A stretch of 64,000 nt of DNA from Aquabacterium soli. GTDB taxonomy: Bacteria > Pseudomonadota > Gammaproteobacteria > Burkholderiales > Burkholderiaceae_C. The stretch is from contig NZ_RSED01000003.1 in assembly GCF_003933735.1 (NCBI RefSeq), positions 62,001 to 126,000 on the forward strand. The letters run 5' to 3'. Shown one piece after another: positions 8,800 through 18,187 of the stretch. A program made the translations under genes and the position numbers. Every line of letters starts with the position of its first letter. The stretch's first letter is position 1. The notes beneath the pieces were generated by a model that did no database searches, was not told where the DNA came from, and saw only the letters and a list, made by a program, of their open reading frames with translations.

Positions 8800-10143
8800 T
8801 CAGCGGAAACGGCCCCGATCGCCGTTGCCAGAGCCACGGCGTGCGCCACCGCTGCCTTGCGGTGCACGGCTGCCGCCCGGCCGGCCGCCTTGGCGGGGTT
8901 GCCCTTGACCGCCAGAGGCACCCGCCCGGTCACCACCGGGCTTGCCCGAGCCGCCGTGCAGCACGCGTCGGCCCAGTTGGATGGGTTCTGGCTTGGCGTT
9001 GGGATCAGGCTCGAAGCCCTTCACGATCTCGCGCGGAATGGGGCGTTTGATCAGGCGCTCGATGTCGGACAGGAAGCCTTCTTCGTCAACGCACACCAGC
9101 GAGATGGCGCGGCCTTCGGAGCCGGCGCGGCCGGTGCGGCCGATGCGGTGCACGTAGTCCTCGGGCACATTGGGCAGTTCGAAATTGACGACATGCGGCA
9201 GTTGGTCGATGTCGATGCCGCGCGCGGCGATGTCCGTGGCCACCAGCACCTGAAGCTCACCCGTCTTGAACTCGGACAGGGCGCGCGTGCGTGCGCTCTG
9301 GCTCTTGTTGCCGTGGATGGCCATGGCGGTGATGTCCTGCTTCTGCAGGAACTCGACCAGGCGGTTGGCGCCGTGCTTCATGCGCGTGAACACCAGCACT
9401 TGTGACCACCTGTTCGAGGTGATCAGGTGGGCCAGGAGCTCCTTCTTGCGATCGCGGTCAACCGGGTGCACGCTTTGTTCGACCGTGTCGGCCGTGGCGT
9501 TGCGGCGGGCCACCTCGATGGTCTTGGGCTGGTTGAGCAGCCGCTCGGCGAGGGCCTTGATCTCGTCGGAGAAGGTGGCCGAAAACAGCAGGCTCTGCTT
9601 CTTGGGGGGCAACACGGCCAGCACGCGGCGGATGTCGTGGATGAAGCCCATGTCCAGCATGCGGTCGGCTTCGTCCAGGATGAAATATTCCACATGGCTG
9701 AGATCCAGGGTGCCTTGCTGATGGTGGTCGAGCAGGCGGCCTGGCGTGGCCACGAGAATATCCACACCACGGCGCAAGGCGTCGATCTGGGGATTCATGC
9801 CGACGCCGCCGAAAATCACCATGGATCGCAGCGGCAGGTATTTGGAATACGTGCGCACGCTTTCTTCAACCTGGGCGGCCAGTTCACGTGTGGGGGTCAG
9901 AATCAGGGCACGCACACGACGTGGCTCTTGAGGGCGGGGTTTGCCGGTCCCGGACATCAGGTGCAGCAAAGGCAAGGTAAAACCCGCGGTTTTGCCTGTG
10001 CCGGTTTGTGCGCCGGCCAGCAAATCCGTGCCGGTGAGCACGAGGGGAATGGCTTGCAACTGAATGGGCGTGGGGGTTTCGTAACCCGCTTCCGAAATGG
10101 CTTTCAGAATTGGCTCGGCCAATCCCAAACTATCGAACGACAT
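8800..10143 (-). CDS. rhlE: DEAD-box ATP-dependent RNA helicase RhlE
   Basis: A 447-residue DEAD-box helicase. Motif I is A-Q-T-G-T-G-K-T (45-52), motif II D-E-A-D (157-160), motif III S-A-T, and motif [10 protein letters not shown]. The opening M-S-F-D-S-L-G-L and overall arrangement match RhlE. In other bacteria RhlE acts in ribosome assembly and RNA turnover. The C-terminal 50 or so residues are rich in Gly, Arg and Gln, a typical basic RNA-binding tail. The gene is transcribed alone, starting next to the long intergenic region shared with dnaX and ending at the bidirectional terminator. Confidence 0.94.
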   Translation of the reverse strand: MSFDSLGLAEPILKAISEAGYETPTPIQLQAIPLVLTGTDLLAGAQTGTGKTAGFTLPLLHLMSGTGKPRPQEPRRVRALILTPTRELAAQVEESVRTYSKYLPLRSMVIFGGVGMNPQIDALRRGVDILVATPGRLLDHHQQGTLDLSHVEYFILDEADRMLDMGFIHDIRRVLAVLPPKKQSLLFSATFSDEIKALAERLLNQPKTIEVARRNATADTVEQSVHPVDRDRKKELLAHLITSNRWSQVLVFTRMKHGANRLVEFLQKQDITAMAIHGNKSQSARTRALSEFKTGELQVLVATDIAARGIDIDQLPHVVNFELPNVPEDYVHRIGRTGRAGSEGRAISLVCVDEEGFLSDIERLIKRPIPREIVKGFEPDPNAKPEPIQLGRRVLHGGSGKPGGDRAGASGGQGQPRQGGRPGGSRAPQGSGGARRGSGNGDRGRFR

Positions 10144-10279
10144 GACTGCTGGCCTTTTTTAAAAGCAAAGGTGGGCAAAATAAGGCGACGCTAACGAATA
10201 GGTTCGGGTGTGAACAATATTCTGGTCTTCGCGCGTCTGGCTGTTGGCCCACCACACCTCAGAGCATGTCTCGGTGCGC

Positions 10280-10308
10280 GTTTGACTTATGTTAAACGTG
10301 TGTTTGAC
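10280..10308. promoter_or_regulatory. Three phased GTTTGAC/GTTAAAC heptamers, possible operator
   Basis: GTTTGAC (10280), GTTAAAC (10291) and GTTTGAC (10302) start exactly 11 bases apart. Adjacent copies also form imperfect inverted repeats (GTTAAAC-GTGT-GTTTGAC has one mismatch). Spacing of one helical turn is what a multimeric regulator would see. The regulator and the regulated gene (rhlE or dnaX) are unknown. Confidence 0.35.
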
Positions 10309-10490
10309 GCAGGCGGATTGTAGGTCCGCACAGAGGCAATTCATAGACCGGGTTTCGATGCTTCGTCCTTGGATTGAGGGTCAAATGTATCCAATTGTAT
10401 CGCAATTTGTGATTTCCGTGGTTGAAACCCGTCAGTGTCGTGGGTCGGTCCCATGAATATGGGGAAGGGTTCAGAGCCCTTGAGCCCCTC

Positions 10491-10496
10491 TACAAT
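10491..10496 (+). promoter_or_regulatory. Candidate -10 element of dnaX
   Basis: TACAAT lies only 6 bases before the dnaX ATG at 10503. If it is the -10 box, transcription would start at or within a base or two of the start codon, giving a leaderless mRNA. No good -35 hexamer is visible at the usual distance, so support is weak. Confidence 0.3.
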
Positions 10497-10502
10497 CCGC
10501 CC

Positions 10503-12611
10503 ATGACATCGACGGTTCTGGCGCGCAAGTACCGCCCTCTCAGTTTCGAGGCCATGGTGGGCCAGGGCCATGTGGTCCAGGCCCTGGCCAATGCACTCAC
10601 CCAGCAAAGGCTGCACCACGCCTATCTCTTCACCGGCACACGTGGGGTGGGCAAGACGACTGTGTCGCGCATCCTGGCCAAATCACTCAATTGCACGGGC
10701 CCGGACGGGCAGGGCGGCATCACCGCCACGCCTTGTGGGCAGTGCCAGCCGTGCCGCGACATCGATTCCGGGCGCTTCGTCGACTATGTCGAGATGGACG
10801 CCGCGTCCAACCGCGGGGTCGAAGAGATCTCGCAGCTGCTCGATCAGGCAGTCTACAAACCGGTGGTGGGGCGCTTCAAGGTCTACATGATCGACGAAGT
10901 GCACATGCTCTCGAACACTGCGTTCAACGCGATGCTCAAGACGCTGGAAGAACCGCCGGATTACCTGAAGTTCGTGCTGGCCACGACCGACCCTCAGAAG
11001 GTGCCGGTTACCGTCCTGTCGCGCTGCCTGCAATTCAACCTGCGCCCGATGGCGATGCAGACCGTGCAGGAGCACCTCGAGCAGGTGCTGACGCAAGAGG
11101 CCGTGCCTTTCGAGCCCGGCGCGCTGCACCTGCTGGCGCGTGCCGCGCGGGGCTCGATGCGCGATGGCCTGTCGCTGACCGACCAGGCCATCGCCTACGG
11201 TGCCGGTCGTCTGGACGAAGCCGTGGTGCGGCAGATGCTGGGGTCCGTGGATCGCCAGCACCTGTTCACCATCCTGGACGCCGTGGTCGATGGCGATGGC
11301 CCCGCGCTGATTGACGCGGCAGACAACCTTAGGCGACTGGGGCTGTCGGCGCAGGGCACGCTGGACGACCTGGCCGCAGCGCTGCAAAACATCGCGGTGC
11401 TGCAGACCGTGCCCGGGCTGGCCGACAGTGATCCTGACAAGGCCCCCTGGCTGCCTCTGTCACGCCGGCTGGCACCTGATGAATGCCAGCTGTTCTACAG
11501 CCTGGCCCTGCATGGCCGCGCTGAGTTGGCCCTGGCGCCGGATGATCATGCCGGGCTGTTGATGGTGTTGCTGCGCTGGCTGGCATTCAAGCCCGCCGGT
11601 GACAGGGAGCGCGACCACCCAAAAGCTGAAGGCCCGGTGGCTGCAAAGCTGGCCGGGCCCTCAGTCCCGGTGCAGCCCGTGGCGGTGCGTGAAGCGCCTG
11701 GTGTTGCCGTGAGCGCCCAGGCAGCGGTGGCCACCGTTGCGCCGACGGTGCCCGCCGTGCGGAGCTCGCCGCAGCAGCCGCCTGTCCAGGCGGCTGTCGC
11801 GCCTGCGCCCAGGCCTGCCCAGGCGCCCACATCGGCGCCGGCACCGGCTGCAGCGCCTCGAGCGCCCACTCCCGATGGTGTCACCTCGCCCGACAGGGCC
11901 ACGGTGCCTCGCGCCGCCACGCCTCCCCCATCGTCGCCACCCGCACCCGCACCCGCCCCGGCGGCGGCCCAGGCGCCGCGCCAGGAGCAGGTGCCCCCCT
12001 GGGATGACGACATCCCTGTGGTTGACGACGAGCCCTCCTACATGCGGGAAGTGCCTTTTGAGCACCCCGCAGAGTCGCGACCAATCGCTGCAGCCGCCAG
12101 GCAGGCGCCCCCCGCCCGCCAACCTGTGCTGGCTCCGGAAGTACCGGAACCCGCCATGGCGGCCGCGCCGCAGGCAGGACAACGCACGGTGGTGCCCGTG
12201 GTGCCGACCACGCCGCTGGGCGATCGTTGGGCCGACCTGGTGGCGCGCATGCAGCAAGATGGCTTGCTGGCCGCCCTGGTGCGCGAGCTCGCCATGCAGG
12301 CTGAGTGTGTGGACGTGCAGGAAAGCGGCGGCGCGTCGGTCTGGCGCCTGCGCGTCGAGCGCGAGACCCTGCGCGGAGACACCCAGCGTGAGCGCCTGAC
12401 CGCCGCCGTGCGAAAGGTGCTGGGCGACGAGGCCAACATTGAGCTGGAGGCTGGTGTGGCCAAGGACACGCCAGCGCTGCGCGAGCAGGCCGCCCGGGCA
12501 GGCCGGCAGGCCGCCGCAGAACACCTGATCCAGCAGGATCCGCTGGTCAACACCCTGCTCGCCCAGTACCCCGGCGCCCGGATCGTGAGCGGTTCGATCG
12601 CCCCTCTCTGA
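10503..12611 (+). CDS. dnaX: DNA polymerase III subunit gamma/tau
   Basis: A 702-residue clamp-loader ATPase. Visible are the P-loop G-T-R-G-V-G-K-T (45-52), the zinc cysteines C64, C78, C81 and C84, and the DExx box D-E-V-H (131-134). A long Pro/Ala-rich linker (about residues 390-560) leads to a C-terminal domain that resembles the tau polymerase-binding part. The start at 10503 gives the usual DnaX N-terminus; an upstream in-frame extension of 27 codons is not typical and is rejected. I do not see an A-rich slippery site of the E. coli type, so a short gamma form made by frameshifting is not evident. It heads the conserved dnaX-ybaB-recR cluster. Confidence 0.95.
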   Translation: MTSTVLARKYRPLSFEAMVGQGHVVQALANALTQQRLHHAYLFTGTRGVGKTTVSRILAKSLNCTGPDGQGGITATPCGQCQPCRDIDSGRFVDYVEMDAASNRGVEEISQLLDQAVYKPVVGRFKVYMIDEVHMLSNTAFNAMLKTLEEPPDYLKFVLATTDPQKVPVTVLSRCLQFNLRPMAMQTVQEHLEQVLTQEAVPFEPGALHLLARAARGSMRDGLSLTDQAIAYGAGRLDEAVVRQMLGSVDRQHLFTILDAVVDGDGPALIDAADNLRRLGLSAQGTLDDLAAALQNIAVLQTVPGLADSDPDKAPWLPLSRRLAPDECQLFYSLALHGRAELALAPDDHAGLLMVLLRWLAFKPAGDRERDHPKAEGPVAAKLAGPSVPVQPVAVREAPGVAVSAQAAVATVAPTVPAVRSSPQQPPVQAAVAPAPRPAQAPTSAPAPAAAPRAPTPDGVTSPDRATVPRAATPPPSSPPAPAPAPAAAQAPRQEQVPPWDDDIPVVDDEPSYMREVPFEHPAESRPIAAAARQAPPARQPVLAPEVPEPAMAAAPQAGQRTVVPVVPTTPLGDRWADLVARMQQDGLLAALVRELAMQAECVDVQESGGASVWRLRVERETLRGDTQRERLTAAVRKVLGDEANIELEAGVAKDTPALREQAARAGRQAAAEHLIQQDPLVNTLLAQYPGARIVSGSIAPL

Positions 12612-12669
12612 CATCTCCGCCGCCGCCATGGCGGACAATGACGCCATCTGAAGAACGAAAGGACGTTTC

Positions 12670-12996
12670 ATGCTCAAAGGACAATTGGCAGGCTTGATGA
12701 AACAAGCCCAGCAAATGCAGGACAACCTCAAGAAGGCCCAGGATGAACTGGCCCTGATCGAGGTCGAAGGCCAATCCGGTGCCGGCCTGGTCAAGGTCGT
12801 GATGACCTGCAAGAACGATGTTAAGCGCGTGACCATCGACCCCAGCCTGCTGGCCGATGACAAGGACATGCTCGAAGACCTGGTGGCCGCGGCTTTCAAC
12901 GATGCCGTTCGCAAGGCGGAAGCCACGTCGACCGAGAAGATGGGAAAGCTGACGGCAGGCATGCCCATGCCTCCCGGCATGAAGTTCCCGTTCTGA
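12670..12996 (+). CDS. ybaB: YbaB/EbfC nucleoid-associated protein
   Basis: A 108-residue protein of the YbaB/EbfC family, small dimeric DNA-binding proteins found next to recR. The N-terminal helix rich in Gln, Met and Lys (M-K-Q-A-Q-Q-M-Q) and the G-x-G-x-V-K-V strand are typical, as is the Pro/Met-rich end P-M-P-P-G-M-K. An AAAGGA ribosome site lies about 9 bases before the ATG. It sits 58 bases after dnaX and 22 before recR, the standard order. The family acts in nucleoid organisation and perhaps recombination with RecR. Confidence 0.96.
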   Translation: MLKGQLAGLMKQAQQMQDNLKKAQDELALIEVEGQSGAGLVKVVMTCKNDVKRVTIDPSLLADDKDMLEDLVAAAFNDAVRKAEATSTEKMGKLTAGMPMPPGMKFPF

Positions 12997-13018
12997 TCGC
13001 GCCCACAACCGCATTGCT

Positions 13019-13606
13019 GTGACCGATCCCGTCGTCAACCGGTTGATCGAAGCCTTGCGCGTGCTGCCTGGCATCGGCCAGAAATCGGCGCAGCGCATGG
13101 CTTTCCATCTGCTGCAGCATGACCGCAATGGCGCCGTGCGCCTGGCGCAGTCGCTGCTGCAGGCTGTCGATGAGATCGGGCATTGCGAGCGCTGCCACAC
13201 CTTCAGTCGCGACCGCATTTGCGCCACCTGCCTGGACCCGACCCGGGATGCGCGGATGCTGTGCGTGGTCGAGACGCCTGCCGACCAGGCCGCGCTGGAG
13301 CGCACCGGTAGCTACCGCGGCCTGTACTTCGTGTTGGCCGGGGCCTTGAGTCCGCTGGACGGCGTGGGCATGCACGACATCGGTGTGACGCGCTTGCTGG
13401 AGCGTGCCAACGATGGCGTGGTCGATGAGGTGGTACTGGCCACCAACTTCACAGCCGAAGGCGAGGTGACCGCCCATGTGCTGTCAGAGCAGCTCCGGCA
13501 GCGCGGTGTGCGCGTGACGCGCCTGGCGCGTGGCGTGCCGGTGGGCAGTGAGCTGGAATACGTGGATCTGGGCACCATCGCCCACGCATTGATGGACCGC
13601 CGCTGA
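13019..13606 (+). CDS. recR: Recombination mediator RecR
   Basis: A 195-residue RecR, close to the usual 198-200. It has the helix-hairpin-helix L-P-G-I-G near residue 17, a four-cysteine zinc finger (C56, C59, C68, C71) and a Toprim domain from about residue 80. RecR works with RecF/RecO to load RecA on gapped single-stranded DNA. The start is a GTG at 13019, since no ATG is available in the conserved N-terminus. It is the last gene of the dnaX-ybaB-recR group and converges with the lytic transglycosylase gene. Confidence 0.96.
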   Translation: MTDPVVNRLIEALRVLPGIGQKSAQRMAFHLLQHDRNGAVRLAQSLLQAVDEIGHCERCHTFSRDRICATCLDPTRDARMLCVVETPADQAALERTGSYRGLYFVLAGALSPLDGVGMHDIGVTRLLERANDGVVDEVVLATNFTAEGEVTAHVLSEQLRQRGVRVTRLARGVPVGSELEYVDLGTIAHALMDRR

Positions 13607-13632
13607 GGCGGTCCGCCTGCGCCCCGCGTGGT

Positions 13633-15495
13633 TCAGGGGTTGAGGTTCGCAGCCACCACCCGCGCACGGGGTTGCTGGCGGCTCGCAGGCACGACACGGG
13701 CCTTGCCCTGGTTGTTGCGTGAGGCGACCTGGCGGATCTTGCCCTTGTCTGCCAACTTGGTCGATGCCACCTTGGTGCCCTTGTGTGTACGCACGCCCTT
13801 GGCGCCAGCCTTGGATGCCAGGGTCACGCGTGCCTTGCCCTTGGGCTGGTCATCGTCGCTGTCACGCGCTGCCGTGGCACGTGTCGCCTTGGCCTTGACC
13901 GGCACGTAGACGACCACGGCTTCAGCACGCTTGAAGCTCGCACCCACACGCACCTTGTTCCACTGCGCCACCTGGACCTCGCTCACCTTGTAGCGGCGGG
14001 CGATGCTGGCCACCGTGTCGCGCTTGCGGGCCTTGACGGTCATGCGGCGCATCGGGGGCAGATCAGGGGCCAGGGCCATCATGGCGTTGTCGGCCACGCT
14101 TTCGGAGACGTCCTGCTCGCGGTGCTGCGAGCGGGGCACCAGCAAAGTCGAGCCGGCCTTGACCAGCATGCGCGGCGGGATGCGGTTGATGTCGCGCAGA
14201 TCGTTCTCGCTCATGCCCAGCCGCTTGGCGGCATCGCCAGGGCGCATGGTCTTGGGCACGACCCAGGCCGTCCAGGTGGCCAGGGCTCCCTTGTGGCGCG
14301 ACAGGTTGTGCATGAAACTGCTGGCGTTGTCGTAGGGCAGCAGGATCTGGGGCGTGCCGGCCGCCAGGATCACCGGCTTGTTCATCGAGGGGTTGAGGGC
14401 CTGGAAATCGGCCTGGGTCAACTGGGCCAGGCGGGCGGCCAGCGTCACGTCCATGTCGCGCTGGATGGGCACACTCACGAAGTAGGGGTGGTTCTCGATG
14501 GGGCTCAGCGCCAGGCCATGGCTTTCGGGGTTGGCCACGATGTTGCGCACCGCGTGCAGCTTGGGCACGTAGTTGCGCGTTTCGGGCGGCATGTTCAGGC
14601 TGAGGTAATCCGTGGGCAGGCCGGCCTTGGTGTTGCGCGCGATGGCGCGCTGCACATTGCCTTCACCCCAGTTGTAGGCGGCCAGGGCCAGGTGCCAGTC
14701 GCCGAACATGCGGTGCAGGCGCTGCAGGTAGTCCATCGCCGCGCGGGTGGACGCGAGCACGTCGCGACGGTCGTCGCGGAACAGGTTCTGCTTGAGTTCG
14801 AAATCCTTGCCTGTTGCGGGCATGAACTGCCAGATGCCCGAAGCGCGGGCAGACGACAGGGCCTGCGGGTTGAAGGCACTTTCGATGAAGGGCAGCAGGG
14901 CCAGTTCGGTGGGCATGCCCCGGCGTTCGACCTCTTCGACCACGTGGAAGAGATAGCGGTTGGCTCGGTCGGTCATGCGCTGGACGTAGTCGGGGCGGCT
15001 GGCATACCAGCGCTCATGGTCGGCGACCAGTTCGGATTCGAGCGGGGGCAGGGTGAAGCCCTGGCGCACGCGGCCCCACAGGTCCTTGGCGGCCTCACGG
15101 TCGTCGAGGTTGAGGGTGGTCTCGGGGCGCAGCGCGTCGGTGGGCTGGCCAACAGCGTTTTTGGCCTCATCTTCATCAGTGATGGCCTGCGCGGCGGTGC
15201 TGCCCTTGATCGCATCAAGCGACAGGCTGCGCGTGATCACAGACGGGGCATTGGGTGCGCGCGCGCCGTCCACGGCCCTTGGAGGGGTGTCCGTGCCCGT
15301 ACCGGCCAGTGCCAGCCGGGAGGCGCGCTCGGCGTTGCCGCTGGCGGTCGGTGCATCGGACAGGGTGCTGGCGGCATCGTTCCGGGCGAAGGGCAGGTCG
15401 ATCGAACTGCAGGCAGTCAGGAGAAGGAAGGAGGAGAAAGTGAGCAGGTTGCAGGCCGTTCGGCCCAGGGATGGGAGGGTGTGCAGGATGCTCAT
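13633..15495 (-). CDS. mltD: MltD-type membrane-bound lytic transglycosylase lipoprotein with LysM domains
   Basis: A 620-residue lipoprotein. The signal sequence ends in a lipobox L-T-A-C with the lipidated cysteine at residue 29. An SLT domain (about residues 180-300) carries the catalytic glutamate E205 in F-I-E-S-A-F-N-P, and A-Y-N-W-G-E-G-N further on. Two LysM-like peptidoglycan-binding repeats follow in the C-terminal half. The last 90 or so residues are a basic Lys/Ala/Arg-rich tail. The enzyme should cleave glycan strands to 1,6-anhydro ends in the periplasm. The ATG overlaps the gloB stop (ATGA at 15492-15495), so the seven-residue upstream extension is not used. Confidence 0.9.
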   Translation of the reverse strand: MSILHTLPSLGRTACNLLTFSSFLLLTACSSIDLPFARNDAASTLSDAPTASGNAERASRLALAGTGTDTPPRAVDGARAPNAPSVITRSLSLDAIKGSTAAQAITDEDEAKNAVGQPTDALRPETTLNLDDREAAKDLWGRVRQGFTLPPLESELVADHERWYASRPDYVQRMTDRANRYLFHVVEEVERRGMPTELALLPFIESAFNPQALSSARASGIWQFMPATGKDFELKQNLFRDDRRDVLASTRAAMDYLQRLHRMFGDWHLALAAYNWGEGNVQRAIARNTKAGLPTDYLSLNMPPETRNYVPKLHAVRNIVANPESHGLALSPIENHPYFVSVPIQRDMDVTLAARLAQLTQADFQALNPSMNKPVILAAGTPQILLPYDNASSFMHNLSRHKGALATWTAWVVPKTMRPGDAAKRLGMSENDLRDINRIPPRMLVKAGSTLLVPRSQHREQDVSESVADNAMMALAPDLPPMRRMTVKARKRDTVASIARRYKVSEVQVAQWNKVRVGASFKRAEAVVVYVPVKAKATRATAARDSDDDQPKGKARVTLASKAGAKGVRTHKGTKVASTKLADKGKIRQVASRNNQGKARVVPASRQQPRARVVAANLNP

Positions 15496-16277
15496 GCTGG
15501 GTAATGGTTCTTCCACTGACGCAAGGTGGTGAAGACCGACAGGGCGGAGGCGTCGGGCGCGCCTTGCTTCAGGGCTTGCGCCACCACCGTCGGCTGGCGG
15601 TAGCGCAGGAAAGGGTTGATCTGCCGTTCACGGCCCACCTGGGTGGGCAGCGTGAACTCGCCGCGCGCGCGCAGGGCCAGGCTTTGATTCAAAGCTTCGG
15701 CCACATCCGGGTTGCCGGGATCGGCAGCGCTGGCAAATCGCAGGTTCGACACGGTGTATTCGTGGGTTGGGCACAGCCACGTATCTGCTGGCAGAGCAGC
15801 CAGCCGATCCAGGGAGTGCAGCAACTGCGCTGCGGTGCCATCGAAAAGGCGCCCGCATCCGGCAGAAAACAAGGTATCCCCACAGAATACCAGTGTCTGG
15901 GGCCACGGCATACCCTGGGCTGGTAGCGCGAGGTAACTGACATGGCCCGCGGTGTGGCCCGGCGTGTCCCATGTCTCGAACTGCAGGTCCAGGGCTTCGA
16001 AGCGGTCGCCCTCGCCGACAGGGATGTCGAGGCCGTCGATCGCTTCGTGCCGGGGTCCGTAGACGGGGCCTTGCAACACCGGACGCAAGGCAGCAAGGCC
16101 GCCCGTGTGATCGAGGTGGCGATGGGTCACTAGAATGGCGGCCAGCGACAGCTGATGGTCTTGCAGGGCCTGCAGCACAGGCGTGGCGTCACCTGGGTCG
16201 ACCACGAGGGCCTGGCGGCCGTCGCTGATCATCCAGATGTAGTTGTCGGTGAAGGCGGGCAGGGCAAGCAGTTTCAT
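15492..16277 (-). CDS. gloB: Hydroxyacylglutathione hydrolase (glyoxalase II)
   Basis: A 261-residue metallo-beta-lactamase-fold enzyme with the motif T-H-R-H-L-D-H at 51-57, followed by T-G-G, and a second metal-ligand region C-G-D-T-L-F-S-A-G-C-G-R typical of glyoxalase II. It hydrolyses S-lactoylglutathione to lactate and glutathione, the second step of methylglyoxal detoxification. The length matches the family. Its 3' end is coupled to the mltD-like gene by a 4-base overlap. Its start codon overlaps the start codon of the divergent methyltransferase, so its promoter must lie inside that gene. Confidence 0.95.
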   Translation of the reverse strand: MKLLALPAFTDNYIWMISDGRQALVVDPGDATPVLQALQDHQLSLAAILVTHRHLDHTGGLAALRPVLQGPVYGPRHEAIDGLDIPVGEGDRFEALDLQFETWDTPGHTAGHVSYLALPAQGMPWPQTLVFCGDTLFSAGCGRLFDGTAAQLLHSLDRLAALPADTWLCPTHEYTVSNLRFASAADPGNPDVAEALNQSLALRARGEFTLPTQVGRERQINPFLRYRQPTVVAQALKQGAPDASALSVFTTLRQWKNHYPA

Positions 16278-17157
16278 GACGAAAGTCGATCCGATTATAG
16301 AGTTGCACCCCTGGTTGGCTTTGCCGGCCGGCAGAGCCCTGCTCGAATGGGAGCAGGCTCAGATGGATCGATTGGTGGCCGATGTGTTCGGCTTTCATGC
16401 CCTGCAGCTCGGGCTGCCGGAGATGGAGACGCTGCGTGCCAACCGCATGCAGCATCGCTGGCTGGCCTTGGACACGGCCTACCAGGGCTGGACGCCTCCT
16501 CTTGAAGCGCCCGACCCGGGGCTGGTGCTGGAGCGCGCTCAGGACATCATCGTGCCAGACCCCACTGAGCTGCCGCCGATGAGCGGGGTGCATCTGCGCT
16601 GCGATTTCGAATCGCTGCCTTTCCCGAGCAACAGCCTGGATTTGGTCGTTCTGCCGCATGCACTGGAGCTGGCTCGAGACCCGCACGACACGCTTCGCGA
16701 GGTCGAGCGGGTGCTGGTGCCCGATGGCCGTGTGGTGATCGCCGGATTCAATCCGGCCAGCCTGTGGGGCCTGCGCCAGCGCATGGGGCATTGGGGCATG
16801 GGCCGCACGATGGTGCTGCCGCAGGGCGAGTTCATCGCCTACTGGCGCTTGCGCGACTGGTTGCGCCTGCTGGACCTGGAGGTGGAGGGCGGCAGCTTCG
16901 GTTGCTACCGGCCCATGCTGCGAAACGAGACCTGGTGGTCGCGCTTCCAGTGGATGGAGTCTGCCGGCGAGCGCTGGTGGCCGGTTCTGGGTGCCGTGTA
17001 TTTCGTGGTGGCGGTCAAGCGCGTGCGTGGCATGCGCCTGGTGGGCAAGCTCAAGCGGGCCAAGGTGGCTCCGCAGGCGGCGCCGGCCGTGGTGGCCAAC
17101 CGCCATGTTCAATCGGTGGGTGCGCAGGCACCCGCCACTCAAGTGGATTCGAAGTGA
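16276..17157 (+). CDS. Class I SAM-dependent methyltransferase (Methyltransf_11 type)
   Basis: A 293-residue protein with a Rossmann-type methyltransferase region. Visible are the acidic stretch [12 protein letters not shown], then H-A-L-E-L-A and a post-motif stretch [10 protein letters not shown]. The glycine-rich SAM loop is not obvious, so binding is inferred from the family. A hydrophobic segment near residue 235 ([11 protein letters not shown]) may be membrane-associated or buried. The substrate is unknown. The gene lies directly before rnhA and overlaps it by one base (TGATG at 17155-17159), a pairing I associate with Burkholderiales. Its ATG shares two bases with the divergent gloB start. 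Confidence 0.85.
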   Translation: MTKVDPIIELHPWLALPAGRALLEWEQAQMDRLVADVFGFHALQLGLPEMETLRANRMQHRWLALDTAYQGWTPPLEAPDPGLVLERAQDIIVPDPTELPPMSGVHLRCDFESLPFPSNSLDLVVLPHALELARDPHDTLREVERVLVPDGRVVIAGFNPASLWGLRQRMGHWGMGRTMVLPQGEFIAYWRLRDWLRLLDLEVEGGSFGCYRPMLRNETWWSRFQWMESAGERWWPVLGAVYFVVAVKRVRGMRLVGKLKRAKVAPQAAPAVVANRHVQSVGAQAPATQVDSK

Positions 17158-17609
17158 TGAGTGATGCGGTATCGCCCAAGGTGGTGGTCTACACGGACGG
17201 GGCCTGCAAGGGCAACCCGGGGCCGGGTGGATGGGGCGTGTGGATGGTGAGCGGCACCCACGAAAAGGAAATGTGGGGCGGCGAAGACGGCACCACCAAC
17301 AACCGCATGGAACTCACAGCCGTGATCCAGGCGCTGAGTGTGCTCAAGAAGCCGTGCGATGTCATCGTCTACACGGACAGCGAGTACGTGCGCAAGGGCA
17401 TCACGGAATGGATCAACGGCTGGAAGCGCCGTGGCTGGAAGACGGCCGACAACAAGCCCGTAAAGAACGCCGAGCTGTGGCAGCAACTGGAGGCAGCCGC
17501 GTCACGCCACAAGGTGGATTGGCGCTGGGTGAAGGGCCATGCGGGAGACCCGGGCAACGAGCGGGCCGATGCGCTGGCCAACCGCGGCGTGCACGACGCG
17601 TCGGCCTGA
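17157..17609 (+). CDS. rnhA: Ribonuclease HI
   Basis: A 150-residue RNase HI with all four catalytic acids: D14 (Y-T-D-G-A), E52 (R-M-E-L), D74 (Y-T-D-S-E) and D138 (E-R-A-D-A-L). The basic handle region (W-K-R-R-G-W-K) is present. It cleaves the RNA strand of RNA-DNA hybrids. The start at 17157 uses the ATG that overlaps the methyltransferase stop and gives the standard length; the longer open frame upstream is a shadow of the methyltransferase. It converges with the GNAT gene 30 bases on. Confidence 0.97.
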   Translation: MSDAVSPKVVVYTDGACKGNPGPGGWGVWMVSGTHEKEMWGGEDGTTNNRMELTAVIQALSVLKKPCDVIVYTDSEYVRKGITEWINGWKRRGWKTADNKPVKNAELWQQLEAAASRHKVDWRWVKGHAGDPGNERADALANRGVHDASA

Positions 17610-17638
17610 CGAGGATCGAAGCCGGCCGCGCTTGATCC

Positions 17639-18187
17639 TTACAGGATCAGGGCCATCGTGAGCCGGTCGCTGTAGCGGACCTGGCCTGCGCCATCGACCA
17701 GGCGCACAGCGTGCGGCACGGTGCCGCAGGCCTTGAAGCCCGCGCGTTCGTAGAGGCGGATGGCGTCCGGGGTGCCGGTGCTCACGCGCAGCGTGATCAA
17801 TTCCAGGCCCACGGCCTTTCGGGCGTGAGCCAGGCATTCCTTGACCAAGCTCATGCCGATGCCCTTGCCGCAGTGGCGCGGCTTGACCAGCATGCTGTTG
17901 AGCTCGGCGCTGTGGCGCAGCTTGGGAAGGCTGTGGCGCTCCAGGCCGATCATGCCGACCATTTCCTGGCCCAGCCAGGCACCGATCAGGAAGGTGCCGC
18001 CAAGCGGCTCGTACAGGCCCAGTCGGCCGATGTAGCTTTCGGGCGGGCGGGCCTGTTCGCCTTCGATGTCGGCATCGAAGGCCTCGGGATGCAGGCGCAG
18101 GCCTTCATCGCGCAGTGATTTGAACGAACTCAGTTCTGCGGGCGTGACACGCGCCACGCGGAGCCCCTCATTGCCATGGCGTTCCAT
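17639..18187 (-). CDS. GNAT-family N-acetyltransferase
   Basis: A 182-residue GNAT protein. The acetyl-CoA pyrophosphate loop is seen as R-H-C-G-K-G-I-G, followed by a helix and the D-A-I-R-L-Y-E-R-A-G-F stretch typical of the fold's last core elements. The substrate cannot be told from sequence. The start at 18187 overlaps the 3' end of mobA by 20 bases, so the two are probably co-transcribed. A longer frame upstream is a shadow of mobA. It is the last gene of the moaA-mobA-GNAT group. Confidence 0.88.
   Translation of the reverse strand: MERHGNEGLRVARVTPAELSSFKSLRDEGLRLHPEAFDADIEGEQARPPESYIGRLGLYEPLGGTFLIGAWLGQEMVGMIGLERHSLPKLRHSAELNSMLVKPRHCGKGIGMSLVKECLAHARKAVGLELITLRVSTGTPDAIRLYERAGFKACGTVPHAVRLVDGAGQVRYSDRLTMALIL

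Larger units (their letters stand above)
10144..10502. other. Divergent intergenic region between rhlE and dnaX
   Basis: This 359-base gap is the longest non-coding stretch in the window and is visibly more AT-rich than its surroundings. It must hold the promoters of rhlE (minus) and dnaX (plus). It contains a phased set of three GTT-type heptamers (10280-10308) and a TACAAT hexamer just before the dnaX start. An inverted pair, GACCGGGTTTC near 10346 and GAAACCCGTC near 10423, is separated by about 70 bases, too far apart for a convincing hairpin. I see no RNA gene or convincing small open frame. Confidence 0.6.

Noticed and set aside
10503-12611. Programmed frameshift in dnaX
   Set aside because: No A-rich slippery heptamer or following stem is visible in the linker region, so only one product is called.
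13783-15504. 573-residue open frame antisense to the mltD-like gene
   Set aside because: Rich in Gly, His and Gln with no domain. The opposite strand has the lipobox, SLT and LysM motifs.
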